Notes under the pieces: generated by a model
What the model was told of the DNA's origin: nothing
Database searches by the model: none
The model's input: the letters and a program-made list of their open reading frames with translations, nothing else
Source of the DNA: Roseiarcus sp963741405
GTDB lineage: Bacteria > Pseudomonadota > Alphaproteobacteria > Rhizobiales > Beijerinckiaceae
Assembly (NCBI GenBank): GCA_963741405.1
Contig: CAVUHX010000007.1
Coordinates: 131,710-195,709, forward strand
Length of the DNA: 64,000 nucleotides
Reading direction: 5' to 3'
Shown here: piece by piece, positions 16,037 to 28,759 of the stretch
How the letters are laid out: every line of letters starts with the position of its first letter
Numbering within the stretch: the stretch's first letter is position 1
Program-made: the position numbers and the translations under genes

Positions 16037-16978
16037 ATGAAGATCGGGGTCGTCGGCGCCGGACAGGTCGGCGCCACCGCCGCCTACGCCATGATGATGC
16101 GTGGCGTGGGCTCGGAAATCGTGCTCGTCGACCTCAATGCGGATCTGGCGGCCGCTCAGGCGCGCGACATCCTGGAAGGCACGCCGTTCGCCCATCCCGT
16201 CCGGCTGAGCGCCGGCGAGACGGCCGATCTCGAAGGCGCGCGCATCGTCGTGCTCGCCGCCGGGGCCAGCCAGAGGCCGGGCGAGACCCGGCTCGACCTC
16301 CTGTCGCGCAACGCCGCAATCTTCGCCGGCATCGTGCCGGCGGCCCTGGCGGCGGCGAAGGACCCGATCTTTCTGGTGGCGACGAATCCTGTCGACGTGA
16401 TGACCCAGATCGTGACCATCATCGCCGGCCGGCACGGGGTCTCGGCGGAACGGGTCATCGGCTCGGGGACAATGCTCGATTCGGCCCGGTTTCGTACGCT
16501 GCTCGCCGCCCATCTCGGGGTCAGCCCGGCCTATATCGACGCCCGGGTGCTGGGCGAACACGGCGACAGCGAGGTGCTGCACTGGTCCGGCGCCGTCGCC
16601 GGCAACCTGTTGGTGGCCGACGCGGCCCGCCAGATGGGGCGCGACCTTGCAGAGGCCGATCGCGCCCGCATCGACGCCGACGTGCGCGGCGCGGCGTACG
16701 CGATCATCAAGGGCAAGGGCGCCACCTGGTTCGGCGTCGGCGCCGCCCTGGCCCGAATGGCTCAGGTCATCCAGGGCGACGAGCGCGCGCTCCTCACCTG
16801 CTCCATGCTGACGGCCGAGTGTCAGGGCGTCCGCGATGTCGCCCTCTCCCTTCCGCGGGTGCTCGGCGCGCATGGCGTCGTGCAGACTTTCATGCCCCAT
16901 CTCGACGACGACGAGCGCGCCGCGCTCCAGCGAAGCGCCGAGATTCTGAAGGAGGCGGCCGAGGGGGTGCGGTTCTAG
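16037..16978 (+). CDS. L-lactate dehydrogenase
   Basis: From the ATG at 16037, 313 residues of the LDH/MDH superfamily. GVVGAGQVGATAAYA is the NAD site. AGASQRPGETRLDLLSRN has Gln at the specificity position (residue 102 in LDH numbering), as in lactate rather than malate dehydrogenases, and Arg109. DSARFR supplies Asp168/Arg171 and GEHGDSE the catalytic His195. It reduces pyruvate to lactate with NADH or the reverse. It is monocistronic, followed by a 620-base gap. Confidence 0.9.
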   Translation: MKIGVVGAGQVGATAAYAMMMRGVGSEIVLVDLNADLAAAQARDILEGTPFAHPVRLSAGETADLEGARIVVLAAGASQRPGETRLDLLSRNAAIFAGIVPAALAAAKDPIFLVATNPVDVMTQIVTIIAGRHGVSAERVIGSGTMLDSARFRTLLAAHLGVSPAYIDARVLGEHGDSEVLHWSGAVAGNLLVADAARQMGRDLAEADRARIDADVRGAAYAIIKGKGATWFGVGAALARMAQVIQGDERALLTCSMLTAECQGVRDVALSLPRVLGAHGVVQTFMPHLDDDERAALQRSAEILKEAAEGVRF

Positions 16979-17601
16979 AGCAAGATGAATTTCGGACGAA
17001 TTCGTCCGGAACACCCGCACCGCGACGTGCGGAACTCGTCGCGAGCCCTTCGGCTGGAACGCCAATGAACGTGGGCGACGCGGGTAACAGCGGCAAGACA
17101 GCGGGTTTGGCGAAAAGGCTGTTTCTGCCGGCCCTTGAGCGTTGGGCCGAAATCCGGTCAGCTGATTCTGTTCATCCGAAACCAGGCGCCGGCGGATGCC
17201 GGCCTGATGCGCAGCCGGATCGACTCGCGTCCAGGTTGCAAGCAGGCCGCCACAGGGCTCGTCGTTCCCTGTTCGGGCCCTTCCGACCCTGTTCCTGTGC
17301 GGAGCAGGGAAGAAACCGCCCCTGTTATTTTTTTCTCTACGGGATCACATTTTCCGCATCGGTTGTATCATAAACACATGAGAATAGGTTATTTTCCAGG
17401 CCTGAACCGATGCCGCGGGCGCATCGTCCTCCGCTGTTCTTCGCGCAAGAACAGGCCAAAACAGGGGACAGCCGCTGATCGGGGGCCATGTGCGCCGTCG
17501 ACAGGGGAGCCGGACGGAGCCGGGCGACGGAGATGAAAAGGCTGCGCCGGCTGCTCTTCGGTTTCGGATTACCCACGGGGCCTGCGGTTCAGCGGAAGGC
17601 C
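16979..17601. other. Long intergenic region with palindrome and CAGGG-type repeats
   Basis: No gene is supported. A perfect 16-base palindrome CGGACGAATTCGTCCG lies at 16993-17008 just after the LDH stop. Around 17270-17340 and 17450-17470 several CCCTGTT/CAGGG units occur, a pattern of a known rhizobial intergenic repeat type. The stretch at about 17325-17400 is notably AT-rich for this genome. Confidence 0.4.
17305..17334 (+). terminator. Possible intrinsic terminator
   Basis: CAGGG (17305-17309) and CCCTG (17320-17324) form a short stem followed by TTATTTTTTT. It reads out from the LDH side but lies about 330 bases after that gene, so it may instead belong to the local CAGGG repeat. Confidence 0.4.
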
Positions 17602-18678
17602 TTAGCGGTTCAAATCTGGCGCCTGCGGCGCGGGATTGCGGCTGGCGATCGCCGCGCGGACCTTCGGCGCGACCACCGCCCCGAACAGCTCGATCGAGCG
17701 CAGGATCGCCGCCTGCGGCTGCGCCCCGACCGCCATTTGCATCAGGTACCGCTGATGACCGAAGACCTCGTGCTGGGCGAGGATCTTGGCGATCGCCTCG
17801 TCCGGCGTCCCGATCATGAGGTGGCCGCGAGGGCCGCGGCCCATGTCGAATTGCGCGCGCGACAGCGGCGGCCAGCCGCGCTCGCGGCCGATGCGGCTCA
17901 TCACCTCGGCGTAGGGCTCGAAGAAGGCCTCGACTGCCGCTTCCGCCGTATCGGCGAGGAAGCCGTGGCCGTTGATGCCGATCGCAAGCGAGTCCGGCGC
18001 GACTCCCGCGCGCCGACCGGCCTCCCGGTAGAGCGAGGCGAGCGGCGCGAAGCGGGCGGGCTCCCCGCCGATGATCGCAATCGCCAGCGGCAGTCCGAGC
18101 GCGCCGGCGCGGGCAACCGATTGCGGCGTCCCGCCCGACGCGATCCACACCGGCAGCGGATTCTGGATCGCGCGCGGATAGACGCCCTGCCGGCCGTTGA
18201 GGGGGGCGCGATGCTCGCCACTCCAGACCGGATGGCTGCTCGCGCGGACCGCGAGCAGGAGATCGAGCTTTTCGGCGAACAGCTCGTCGTAGTCGTCGAG
18301 GTTGAAGCCGAACAGCGGGAAGGATTCGATGAAGGAGCCGCGCCCCGCCATGATCTCGGCCCGTCCGCCCGACAGGCCGTCGAGCGTGGCGAACTGCTCA
18401 TAGACGCGCACCGGATCGTCGGACGACAGCACCGAGACGGCGCTCGTGAGGCGGATGCGCTTCGTGCGCGCCGCGCCCGCCGCGAGCGCGACCGCCGGGG
18501 CCGACACGGCGTAGTCCGGCCGGTGATGCTCGCCGAGGCCGAATACATCGAGCCCGACGCGGTCGGAGAGCTCGATCTGCTCCATGAGATCGGCGAAGGT
18601 CCTGTCGAGGCCGATTGGTTCGCTCGTCGCGCGGTCGAGCCGGGTCTCGGCAAAGGTGTAGACGCCAAATTCCATCAA
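17602..18678 (-). CDS. LLM-class flavin-dependent oxidoreductase
   Basis: A 358-residue bacterial-luciferase-fold protein. Signatures: MEFGVYTFAE at the start, VFGLGEHHRPDY near 45-57, LTSAVSVLSSDDPVRVYEQFATLDGLSGGRAEIMAGRG near 75-115, PVWIASGG and the GTPDEAIAKI near 290. It would use FMNH2 or F420 to oxidise an unknown substrate. Its start is 47 bases from the divergent AhpD-like gene, so they may share a control region. Confidence 0.88.
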   Translation of the reverse strand: MMEFGVYTFAETRLDRATSEPIGLDRTFADLMEQIELSDRVGLDVFGLGEHHRPDYAVSAPAVALAAGAARTKRIRLTSAVSVLSSDDPVRVYEQFATLDGLSGGRAEIMAGRGSFIESFPLFGFNLDDYDELFAEKLDLLLAVRASSHPVWSGEHRAPLNGRQGVYPRAIQNPLPVWIASGGTPQSVARAGALGLPLAIAIIGGEPARFAPLASLYREAGRRAGVAPDSLAIGINGHGFLADTAEAAVEAFFEPYAEVMSRIGRERGWPPLSRAQFDMGRGPRGHLMIGTPDEAIAKILAQHEVFGHQRYLMQMAVGAQPQAAILRSIELFGAVVAPKVRAAIASRNPAPQAPDLNR

Positions 18679-18725
18679 AGCCTCGCAGGGCGCGCCGTTG
18701 GTCTGCGGCGAAACGGAATGATAGC

Positions 18726-19340
18726 ATGCCGGTCCCAGCCACGGGCGAGGACGAGGACGTGAGCGAAAAGCCGATCAGCCGATTTCCGCCTCCCGAGCTC
18801 GCCGACCTGCCGGAGGACGTCCGCGAGCGGATCGAGGCGGTGCAGGAGAAGTCTGGCTTCGTGCCGAATGTCTTTCTCGCGCTCGCCCGCCGCCCCGACG
18901 AGTTCCGCGCCTTCTTCGCCTATCATGACGCGCTGATGGAGAAGGCCGGCGGCCTCACCAAGGCGGAGCGGGAGATGATCGTGGTCGCCACCTCGGGCGT
19001 CAACGACTGCCTCTACTGCGTGGTCGCGCACGGCGCGATCCTGCGCATCCGGGCGAAGAATCCGCTGATCGCCGACCAGGTCGCCGTCAATCTGCGCAAG
19101 GCCGACGTCACGCTGAGGCAGAGAGCGATGCTCGATTTCGCAGTGAAGGTCGCCGCGCGATCGCATGAAATCGACGACGCCGACTACGAGGCGCTGAAGG
19201 CGCATGGATTCACCGACGACGACGCCTGGGACATCGCCGCCATCGCCGCTTTCTACGCCATGTCGAACCGGCTGGCGAACGCGTTCTCAATCCGGCCGAA
19301 CGACGAGTTCTACGCGATGGGCCGCGAGCCGCGGGGATGA
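18726..19340 (+). CDS. AhpD-like/carboxymuconolactone decarboxylase-family protein
   Basis: From the ATG at 18726, 204 residues (a GTG at 18759 is an alternative). The CMD-domain motif NDCLYCVVAHG gives Cys95, Cys98 and His102, the redox triad of AhpD-type alkylhydroperoxidases; the rest fits the peroxidase-related family. It should reduce peroxides or act as a thiol redox partner. Divergent from the LLM oxidoreductase and 44 bases upstream of an O-methyltransferase gene. Confidence 0.87.
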   Translation: MPVPATGEDEDVSEKPISRFPPPELADLPEDVRERIEAVQEKSGFVPNVFLALARRPDEFRAFFAYHDALMEKAGGLTKAEREMIVVATSGVNDCLYCVVAHGAILRIRAKNPLIADQVAVNLRKADVTLRQRAMLDFAVKVAARSHEIDDADYEALKAHGFTDDDAWDIAAIAAFYAMSNRLANAFSIRPNDEFYAMGREPRG

Positions 19341-19383
19341 GCGACGAAAGTCACGAGAGAGCGGTTCGCGCGGCGCGGGAGAC

Positions 19384-20409
19384 ATGTCGATGAACGAGGC
19401 AGGGCCGCAGCCGACGACGGTCGCGCGGGCGCCGAAACTGATTGATCAATTGCAGTCCGCCGTCCCCGCGGCGCTGGCGATGCTCGCCGGAATAAAGCTC
19501 GATCTGTTCAGCCAGCTCGCCGGCGGCCCACGCGAGGCCGACGAGATTGCGAAGGCGCTCGGCGTGGATTCGTCGCGGCTTTCGCGGCTTCTCTTTGCGC
19601 TCGCTGCAGCGGGAATACTTGAACGCCGCGGGACAGGGTTCGCCAATGGCGACGAAGCGTCGACCTATTTCGTCGAGGGCTCGCCGCGCTACGTCGGCGG
19701 GATGCACGAGCTTCTCGAGCAATTGTGGCGCGCCGACTTCGAGACCGTGCGCTCGATCCGCTCCGGCGAGCCCGCCGCCCTGCACGACTACAGCGAAGCG
19801 TCGGACGACGAGATGTCGGCGATATTTCGCGGACTGCATCCCCTCGCGGTCAACGCGGGGCGGGACCTCTCGCGGCAATTCGACTTCTCGGGCTGCCGCT
19901 CGGTCGTCGACATCGGCGGCGGGTCCGGGGGCGTGATCGCGACCTTGTGCGACCTGAACCCGAACATGGTGGGCGTCCTGTACGACCTGCCGCGCACGGC
20001 GAGGCTCGCGGAGCCGCTCCTCCGCGCGACGCCGGGCGGCGAGCGGGTTGCGATCGAGGCCGGGGACATTCTCGGGGCGCCGCCGAGCGGTTCGCACGAC
20101 GCCGTCATTTTGCGCGCGCTGGTCCAGGTCCTGGGGCCGGGGGACGCCGAACGCGCGTTAGGAAACGCCGCCGGCGCCCTCAGGCCGGGCGGCGCGATCT
20201 ATGTCTGCGGCTCGATTCTCGACGACGATCGGCTTTCGCCACCGGCGGCGGCCTCCCTGAATGTGACCTTCATGAATGTCTATCGCTCCGGCGCATCCTA
20301 TACCGAAAGCGAGCACGGCCGCTGGCTGGAGGCGGCTGGCTGCGGCGAGATGCGAAGGATCACGCTGCCGAACGGCTCCGGAATTATCCGCGCGATCAAA
20401 CGCGGGTGA
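19384..20409 (+). CDS. O-methyltransferase, acetylserotonin/hydroxyneurosporene type
   Basis: From ATG 19384, 341 residues. An N-terminal winged-helix dimerisation domain (about 18-100: DLFSQL, LGVDSSRLSRLLFALAAAGIL) is followed by a class I SAM domain with VVDIGGGSGG (about 177-186) and YDLP. The family methylates hydroxyl groups of aromatic or polyene substrates using SAM. The substrate here is unknown. It follows the AhpD-like gene closely and may be in the same transcript. Confidence 0.85.
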   Translation: MSMNEAGPQPTTVARAPKLIDQLQSAVPAALAMLAGIKLDLFSQLAGGPREADEIAKALGVDSSRLSRLLFALAAAGILERRGTGFANGDEASTYFVEGSPRYVGGMHELLEQLWRADFETVRSIRSGEPAALHDYSEASDDEMSAIFRGLHPLAVNAGRDLSRQFDFSGCRSVVDIGGGSGGVIATLCDLNPNMVGVLYDLPRTARLAEPLLRATPGGERVAIEAGDILGAPPSGSHDAVILRALVQVLGPGDAERALGNAAGALRPGGAIYVCGSILDDDRLSPPAAASLNVTFMNVYRSGASYTESEHGRWLEAAGCGEMRRITLPNGSGIIRAIKRG

Positions 20410-20496
20410 TCTCGGGCGCCGTGGGCGGGCGAGCGGGGGACCGGAGGCGCGGGAACCTGGCGCAGCGCCGCCTGTTTTCACGGGAAGGAGGATCGG

Positions 20497-21807
20497 ATGC
20501 GTTATGTCGTCGCGCTCGCCGCCTGCCTCGCCGCCGCTGCGGCGCTCGCCGCCGATCGACCACTTCTGACCGGGGCGGCCGCCTTCGGCGACTGGAGGAC
20601 GGACGCGCCTGGCGTGCGACGCCTTATTACGCCGGCCGATCTGCCGCCGCCCTTCGCCACCCTCTCGATCGCCAATCCGTCCCGGCGGGCTCCGCGAACG
20701 ATGGCCGTCGCGCCGAAAGCGCCGTCCGGTTTCGCGGTCGACCTGTTCGCGACCGGCCTCGCCGAGCCGCGCGTCATTCGCATCTCCCCGAACGGTGACG
20801 TGTTCGTCGCCGAGAGCGGGGCGGGGCGCGTGCTCGTCTTTCGCGCCGACGGGAAAAGCCCGGCGCCGGTCGAGGGCCAGGCGTTCGCCGTCGATCTGCC
20901 GCACGTCTTCGGCATCGCCTTCTATCCCTCGGGATCCGACCCGCGCTGGGTCTATGTCGCCACGGTCGGTTCGGTTTGGCGCATTCCCTATCGCAGCGGC
21001 GATCTCAAGGCGTCCGGTCCGGCCGAGGTGGTCGTCCGCAAGCTTCCGACGGGCGGCGCGCACTGGACGCGGGACATCGCCTTCTCGCCCGACGACAAGA
21101 CGATGTTCGTCTCGGTCGGCTCGGCGACCAATGACGCCGAAGGGATCAGGTCGAAGGTCGCGCGGGAGCTCGGCGCGTCCTGGGACGAAGAGCACGACCG
21201 CGCCGACGTGCTCGCCTTCGATCCCGATGGCGGCAACGAACGCGTCTTCGCCACCGGCTTGCGCAACTGTTCCGGCCTGACCATTCAGCCGTCGACGGGA
21301 GCCCCATGGTGCGTGGTGAACGAGCGTGACGGCCTTGGCGACAACCTCCCGCCCGACTACGCGACCCGCGTCGTCGAAGGCGCCTTCTATGGCTGGCCTT
21401 GGTACTACATCGGGGACCACGAGGATCCGCGTCACAAGGGCGAACAGCCGGACCTGGCCGGTCGCGTGACCGTGCCCGACGTCCTCTTCCAGGCTCATTC
21501 CGCCCCGCTCGGGATCACGTTCTACAAGAACGGCGAATTTCCTGCCGAATACAGGGGCGACGCCTTCGTCGCATTCCACGGATCATGGAACCGGGCGAAG
21601 CGCACGGGCTACAAGGTCGTCCGGCTCCGGATGAAGGACGGAAAGCCGACCGGCGTCTACGAGGATTTCCTCACCGGCTTCGTCGCCGACGACGAAAGCG
21701 TCTGGGGCCGGCCGGTCGACGTCGCAACGACGAAGGACGGCGCCCTGCTCGTCACCGATGACGAAGGTGGGGCGATCTGGCGGGTGACGTATCGCGGCCA
21801 GCCCTAA
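20497..21807 (+). CDS. Periplasmic sorbosone dehydrogenase-like PQQ enzyme
   Basis: 436 residues with signal peptide (1-19, ends AALAA). The beta-propeller resembles soluble PQQ-dependent aldose/L-sorbosone dehydrogenases: LAEPRVIRISPNGDVFVAESGAG, LPHVFGIAF, HWTRDIAFSPDDKTMFVSVGS, ERDGLGDNLPPDY and HGSWNRAKRTGYKVV. It would oxidise aldehydes or sugars in the periplasm and pass electrons to the respiratory chain. A GGAAGGAGG ribosome site precedes the ATG. Its stop overlaps a convergent small lipoprotein gene by 3 bases. Confidence 0.86.
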   Translation: MRYVVALAACLAAAAALAADRPLLTGAAAFGDWRTDAPGVRRLITPADLPPPFATLSIANPSRRAPRTMAVAPKAPSGFAVDLFATGLAEPRVIRISPNGDVFVAESGAGRVLVFRADGKSPAPVEGQAFAVDLPHVFGIAFYPSGSDPRWVYVATVGSVWRIPYRSGDLKASGPAEVVVRKLPTGGAHWTRDIAFSPDDKTMFVSVGSATNDAEGIRSKVARELGASWDEEHDRADVLAFDPDGGNERVFATGLRNCSGLTIQPSTGAPWCVVNERDGLGDNLPPDYATRVVEGAFYGWPWYYIGDHEDPRHKGEQPDLAGRVTVPDVLFQAHSAPLGITFYKNGEFPAEYRGDAFVAFHGSWNRAKRTGYKVVRLRMKDGKPTGVYEDFLTGFVADDESVWGRPVDVATTKDGALLVTDDEGGAIWRVTYRGQP

Positions 21808-21914
21808 CCGCGCCAGTCGATGTGCGGGCTCGGGATCGGCGCAGGCGCGTAGGTTGACGCGGCGCAGGCGCCGAGCAGGAGGGACGCCAACGCCACGAGG
21901 GCAATCCTGGCCAT
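21804..21914 (-). CDS. Very small lipoprotein
   Basis: 36 residues from the ATG at 21914, with a lipoprotein signal whose lipobox is LLGAC (Cys near 17), leaving about 20 mature residues (ASTYAPAPIPSPHIDWRG). A GGAGG-like site (CTGGAGGATC) precedes the start. Small lipoproteins of this sort are often missed; function is unknown. Confidence 0.5.
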   Translation of the reverse strand: MARIALVALASLLLGACAASTYAPAPIPSPHIDWRG

Positions 21915-22005
21915 GGACTGATCCTCCAGCGGAAAAGGGGCGGTCTCGATTTCGCGCGGCGCCGCCCCGCGCCAGCCGTGAGGTCGCCGGCGCCTGTTCC
22001 GAGGA

Positions 22006-22560
22006 CTATCGGCGCCAATGGTAATGCACGTGCCCGTGGCGGTCCCGATAGCTTGCTCTGGCAATAGGCGCGCAATCCGCTGTAGCCGCGCGTCAGCATC
22101 ACGTCCTCGAAATCGATCGCCTGCTGGCCCGCCGACGAGATATTGACAATTCGCGACGGAGTGCTACCTCGATCAGCGGCAGCAGGAGCCGGGTCAGCAG
22201 AAAGCCGGCGAGATAGTTGACGGCGAAGCGCAGCTCGAAGCCGTCCGCGCTGACTTCGCGGCCGTCGCCGGCCGTGCCGATGCCGGCGTTGTTGACGAGG
22301 ACGTCGACGCCGACGCCGGCGGTTTCCCGCCGCACCGCCTCCGCGAGTTTGCGAACCTCCGCCAGCAAAGCGAGGTCCGCCTCGACAAACAGCGCCTCGC
22401 CGCCGCGCTTGCCGATTTGCTCGACCGTCTCCTTTCCTCGCGCCCGGTCGCGTCCGTGCACGATGACCCGCGCGCCTTCCGCGCCGCGGCGCTCGGCGAC
22501 GACCCGCCCGACGCCGTCGGTCGAACCGGTGACGAGAATGGACTTGCCTTTGACGTTCAT
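22006..22560 (-). pseudogene. Broken short-chain dehydrogenase gene
   Basis: From the ATG at 22560 the frame encodes an SDR N-terminus: TGSTDGVGR (cofactor site), NNAGIG, up to LLLPLIE. A one-base shift near 22160 then moves the homology to another frame, which carries the serine segment SRIVNISSAG and the catalytic YCQSK (about 22061). Just after SKL the SDR sequence stops. Next, 22050-22006 encodes YRDRHGHVHYHWRR and a TAG, which looks like the end of an unrelated small protein. So the gene has a frameshift and has lost its C-terminal third in a deletion that fused it to another gene's tail. Confidence 0.75.
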
Positions 22561-22594
22561 GGAAATCCCTTCTCCCGTTTACCGGAGAAGGGAA

Positions 22595-22954
22595 TCAATC
22601 CCGCTGCACCTCGACCCGGTTCGGATAGAAGGCCAGATGCGAGGCGATCTCCGCGACTTCGGGTTTCGGCCTCTCGTAGGTCCAGACCGCATTCTCGTCG
22701 CGCGTTTGGCCGTCGCGAAGAGAGAAATAATTGGCGTCGCCCTTGTATGGGCAGGTCGTGACCCGGTCGCTGCGCTCGAACAGGCTCATGTCGAGGTCCT
22801 CGCGGGGGATATAGGCGACGGGCTTGTAACCGGCCTCGGCCAGCTCCAACGCCCGCGCGCTCTCGCCGAGCGTCCGCCCGCGCCAGATCACCCGCACGCG
22901 CCCGGCGATCGGCTCGATCGTGATCGGATGGTCCTTCGTGCCTGCCTGAGTCAT
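22595..22954 (-). CDS. DUF427 domain protein
   Basis: From ATG 22954, 119 residues matching DUF427: PITIEPIAGRVRVIWRGRTLGE, AYIPREDLDMSLF, TTCPYKGDANYFSL and ENAVWTYERPKPEVAEIASHLAFY. It is a small compact beta fold of unknown activity, common in Alphaproteobacteria. It sits between two palindromic repeats (22566-22590 and 22971-23115). Confidence 0.88.
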   Translation of the reverse strand: MTQAGTKDHPITIEPIAGRVRVIWRGRTLGESARALELAEAGYKPVAYIPREDLDMSLFERSDRVTTCPYKGDANYFSLRDGQTRDENAVWTYERPKPEVAEIASHLAFYPNRVEVQRD

Positions 22955-22970
22955 TGGCTCCTCCGAATTC

Positions 22971-23115
22971 TCCCTCTCCGTGCTGGCGGGGAGAGAGCAC
23001 AGTCTGTCGAAAGGCGGGCGTTCTTTCGAACACCCGGCGCTTCGCGCCATCTTTTCCCCGCATAGCCCGTCGAAAGACGGGCGTCCTTCCGAACGCCCTA
23101 ACGCGGGGAGAAGGG
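22971..23115. repeat. Nested palindromic repeat
   Basis: An outer pair of the REP-like type (CTCTCCGTGC... and GCGGGGAGAAGGG, with CGGCGCTTCGCGCCA) encloses two copies of a second stem-loop (GTCGAAAGGCGGGCGTTC and GTCGAAAGACGGGCGTCC, each near GAAC). The inner unit also appears after rplQ and at 63607-63675. Confidence 0.75.
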
Positions 23116-23119
23116 AATG

Positions 23120-24100
23120 CTATGCGTGCCCCACCACCGCCTTCGGCTGATAAGGCTCCTCGAGTTTGGCGATTGTGCGGGCGTCGAGCTTGAGTTCGGT
23201 CGCCGCGACCGCGTCGGCCAGGTGATGAGGTTTCGACGCGCCGACGATCGGCGCCGTGACGAAGGGCTTCGACAGCACCCAGGCGAGCGCCACCACGGCG
23301 GGCTTGGTTCCGAGCTTTTCCGCCGTCTCGACGACGCGCTTGCGGATCGCCTCGTCCTGGCGGGACCCGAGGCCCAGGGTCACGCTGAACGGATCCGTCC
23401 GGCCGCGCACGGTGGAGGCGCTCTCGCCGACGCCGGACCCCGCGAGATAGCCGCGCGCCATCGGCGACCACGGGATGACGGCGATCTTTTCGAACGAGCA
23501 GAGCGGCATCATCTCGCGCTCTTCCTCGCGATAGACGAGATTGTAGTAGTTCTGCATCGAGACGAATTCGGCATGGCCGTGAGAGCGCGCGATGTCGATC
23601 ATGCGCGCGAACTGCCAGGCGAACATGCTGGATGCGCCGATATAGAGCGCCTTGCCGGCGCGAACGACGTCGTTCAGGGCCTCCAGCGTCTCTTCCATCG
23701 GCGTCAGCGGATCGAAGCGGTGGATCTGGTAGAGGTCGACGTAATCCGTGCCGAGCCGCTTCAGCGAAGCGTCGATCGCCTCCAGGATGTGCTTGCGCGA
23801 CAGACCCCTGGCGTTGGCGCCCGGGCCCATTGTGCCATGCACCTTGGTGGCGATGACCACCTCCTCTCGCCGCGCGTAATCCCGGAGCGCCCGGCCGACG
23901 ATCTCCTCGCTCGCGCCCCGCGAATAGACGTCGGCGGTGTCGAAGAAGGTGATCCCGCGTTCGAGCGCCTCGCGGATGAACGGACGCGAGGCCTCCTCCT
24001 CCAGGACCCAGTCGCGCCACTTGGTCGAGCCGTAGGTCATGCAGCCGAGGCAGAGTTTCGACACCTGCATGCCGGTCTTGCCGAACTTCACGGTTTCCAT
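23120..24100 (-). CDS. Aldo/keto reductase
   Basis: From ATG 24100 (METVKFGKTGM), 326 residues, a standard AKR barrel. Catalytic tetrad: Asp54 and Tyr59 in FFDTADVYSRG, Lys86 in IATKVHG, His127 in LYQIHRFD. GASKPHHLADAV near the end is the NADPH-binding segment. It reduces aldehydes or ketones. It is divergent from the large HyuAB-type gene with a 74-base gap. Confidence 0.9.
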   Translation of the reverse strand: METVKFGKTGMQVSKLCLGCMTYGSTKWRDWVLEEEASRPFIREALERGITFFDTADVYSRGASEEIVGRALRDYARREEVVIATKVHGTMGPGANARGLSRKHILEAIDASLKRLGTDYVDLYQIHRFDPLTPMEETLEALNDVVRAGKALYIGASSMFAWQFARMIDIARSHGHAEFVSMQNYYNLVYREEEREMMPLCSFEKIAVIPWSPMARGYLAGSGVGESASTVRGRTDPFSVTLGLGSRQDEAIRKRVVETAEKLGTKPAVVALAWVLSKPFVTAPIVGASKPHHLADAVAATELKLDARTIAKLEEPYQPKAVVGHA

Positions 24101-24174
24101 GGTTTGCCTCTTTGCCGGGTTGCACCCATCATAAAGTCTTTCGTAGGTTCGCCAAAACAAAAGGACGAACGATC

Positions 24175-27783
<3,609 letters not shown>

Positions 27784-27906
27784 TGGCCTAAAGGGCCCGG
27801 AAACCGCCCACGCCTTCCCCCGTGGTGACGATTCCGTGCGCTAGCAATCCTAGCCAGCAGCCGCCGTTAGTGCTCCTGTGACCCGCTCGACCGCGGCCCC
27901 CAGATT

Positions 27907-28572
27907 TCAGAAACTTCCACCAATGGTGACTTGTCCGGAGATCGGCATGGCGCCCGTGGCGGACAGGCCTGCGCCAATGACATACTTCATCTCGTGGATG
28001 CTCACGGGAAATTTGATGGCCAAAGTGCTGTTGAAACCGGCTTCTTTGCCGCTGAGTCCGCGGCTCACAGTGGCCTCGAAGTCGGCGCGATTGAAAATAT
28101 TCAGCTTGCTGATTCCTACGCTGATTTGATTGGCGGACGGATCGTAGCCAGCCATGACGTTCACGCCCACGTTTGAGGCGTGGTAAATATAAGTGACGCT
28201 TGGAAGCGGTACGCCGGTTTTGCTTGGTTGCTGAAAGCCGGTGTATCCGTTCGGCAGGAAGGTAGCGAGGGTCGCTTTGAGCTGAAGCTCGTGATCAGGA
28301 TGGAGTTGAGCGCCCAAGGGAATGCTAAGCGTGCCGGCGAGCGCGACTTGTGTCTGAGGCAGAGCAGTGAAGGGCAAAGCGACAGTTGGCGGTTTTAGCA
28401 AGAATTGCCCGTTCGGGCCCAGCGTAAACATCAGTGGCACTTTGAGAGTTCTAGCCGCGTTTAAAGGACTTGCGGATGGATTTGAAGGATCAGGCACATT
28501 GCTCTCCTGCTCATCAGCGACATTACTTATAAAACGCCTCCATGCCCCTCCTGTAATTCCCGAGTACGACAC
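27907..28572 (-). CDS. Unknown beta-rich protein
   Basis: 221 residues, no signal peptide, rich in alternating hydrophobic/polar stretches (KVPLMFTLGPNGQFLL, VALAGTLSIPLGAQL, NVGVNVMAGY, YVIGAGLSATGAMPISGQVT) and ending in GGSF. This suggests a beta-barrel or beta-sandwich. Its base composition is less GC-rich than its neighbours, as is the upstream region, which suggests recent arrival. A strong CRP-like palindromic site with a -10 box lies about 100 bases upstream. I do not recognise the family. Confidence 0.5.
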   Translation of the reverse strand: MSYSGITGGAWRRFISNVADEQESNVPDPSNPSASPLNAARTLKVPLMFTLGPNGQFLLKPPTVALPFTALPQTQVALAGTLSIPLGAQLHPDHELQLKATLATFLPNGYTGFQQPSKTGVPLPSVTYIYHASNVGVNVMAGYDPSANQISVGISKLNIFNRADFEATVSRGLSGKEAGFNSTLAIKFPVSIHEMKYVIGAGLSATGAMPISGQVTIGGSF

Positions 28573-28670
28573 GCTTTCAAAAATTGTAAGGGTCTATTTG
28601 TTTAGGGAGGGCGCGGCGCCACCCGAAGGGCACCGCTCAGACGACTTGAAATCAGGGCGTCGCCGTGCCT

Positions 28671-28724
28671 TTTATATGATACAGCTCAAGGAGCTGCGCT
28701 GTGACGCTCGTCACAGCGCAGCTC
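28671..28724 (-). promoter_or_regulatory. CRP-like site in a perfect palindrome with -10 box
   Basis: Bases 28691-28724 are a perfect palindrome with 16-base arms (GAGCTGCGCTGTGACG and its complement) and a 2-base centre. Its core at 28700-28715 is TGTGA-CGCTCG-TCACA, the exact CRP consensus. On the minus strand TATAAA lies at 28671-28676, putting the start near 28664 and the site centre near -43, about where a class II activator sits. Target: the unknown gene starting at 28572. The same palindrome could also act as an RNA hairpin. Confidence 0.6.
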
Positions 28725-28759
28725 GGCGGCGCGAAAACTCGCCGAGGAGAGCATTGCGC

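Noticed and set aside
17600..17625. GGTTCAAATCTGG, tRNA T-loop-like
   Set aside because: It lies at the end of the LLM oxidoreductase coding region and no cloverleaf can be drawn around it.
19438..19452. TTGATCAA, FNR-like palindrome
   Set aside because: Spacing does not fit the FNR/FixK site and it lies inside the methyltransferase coding region.
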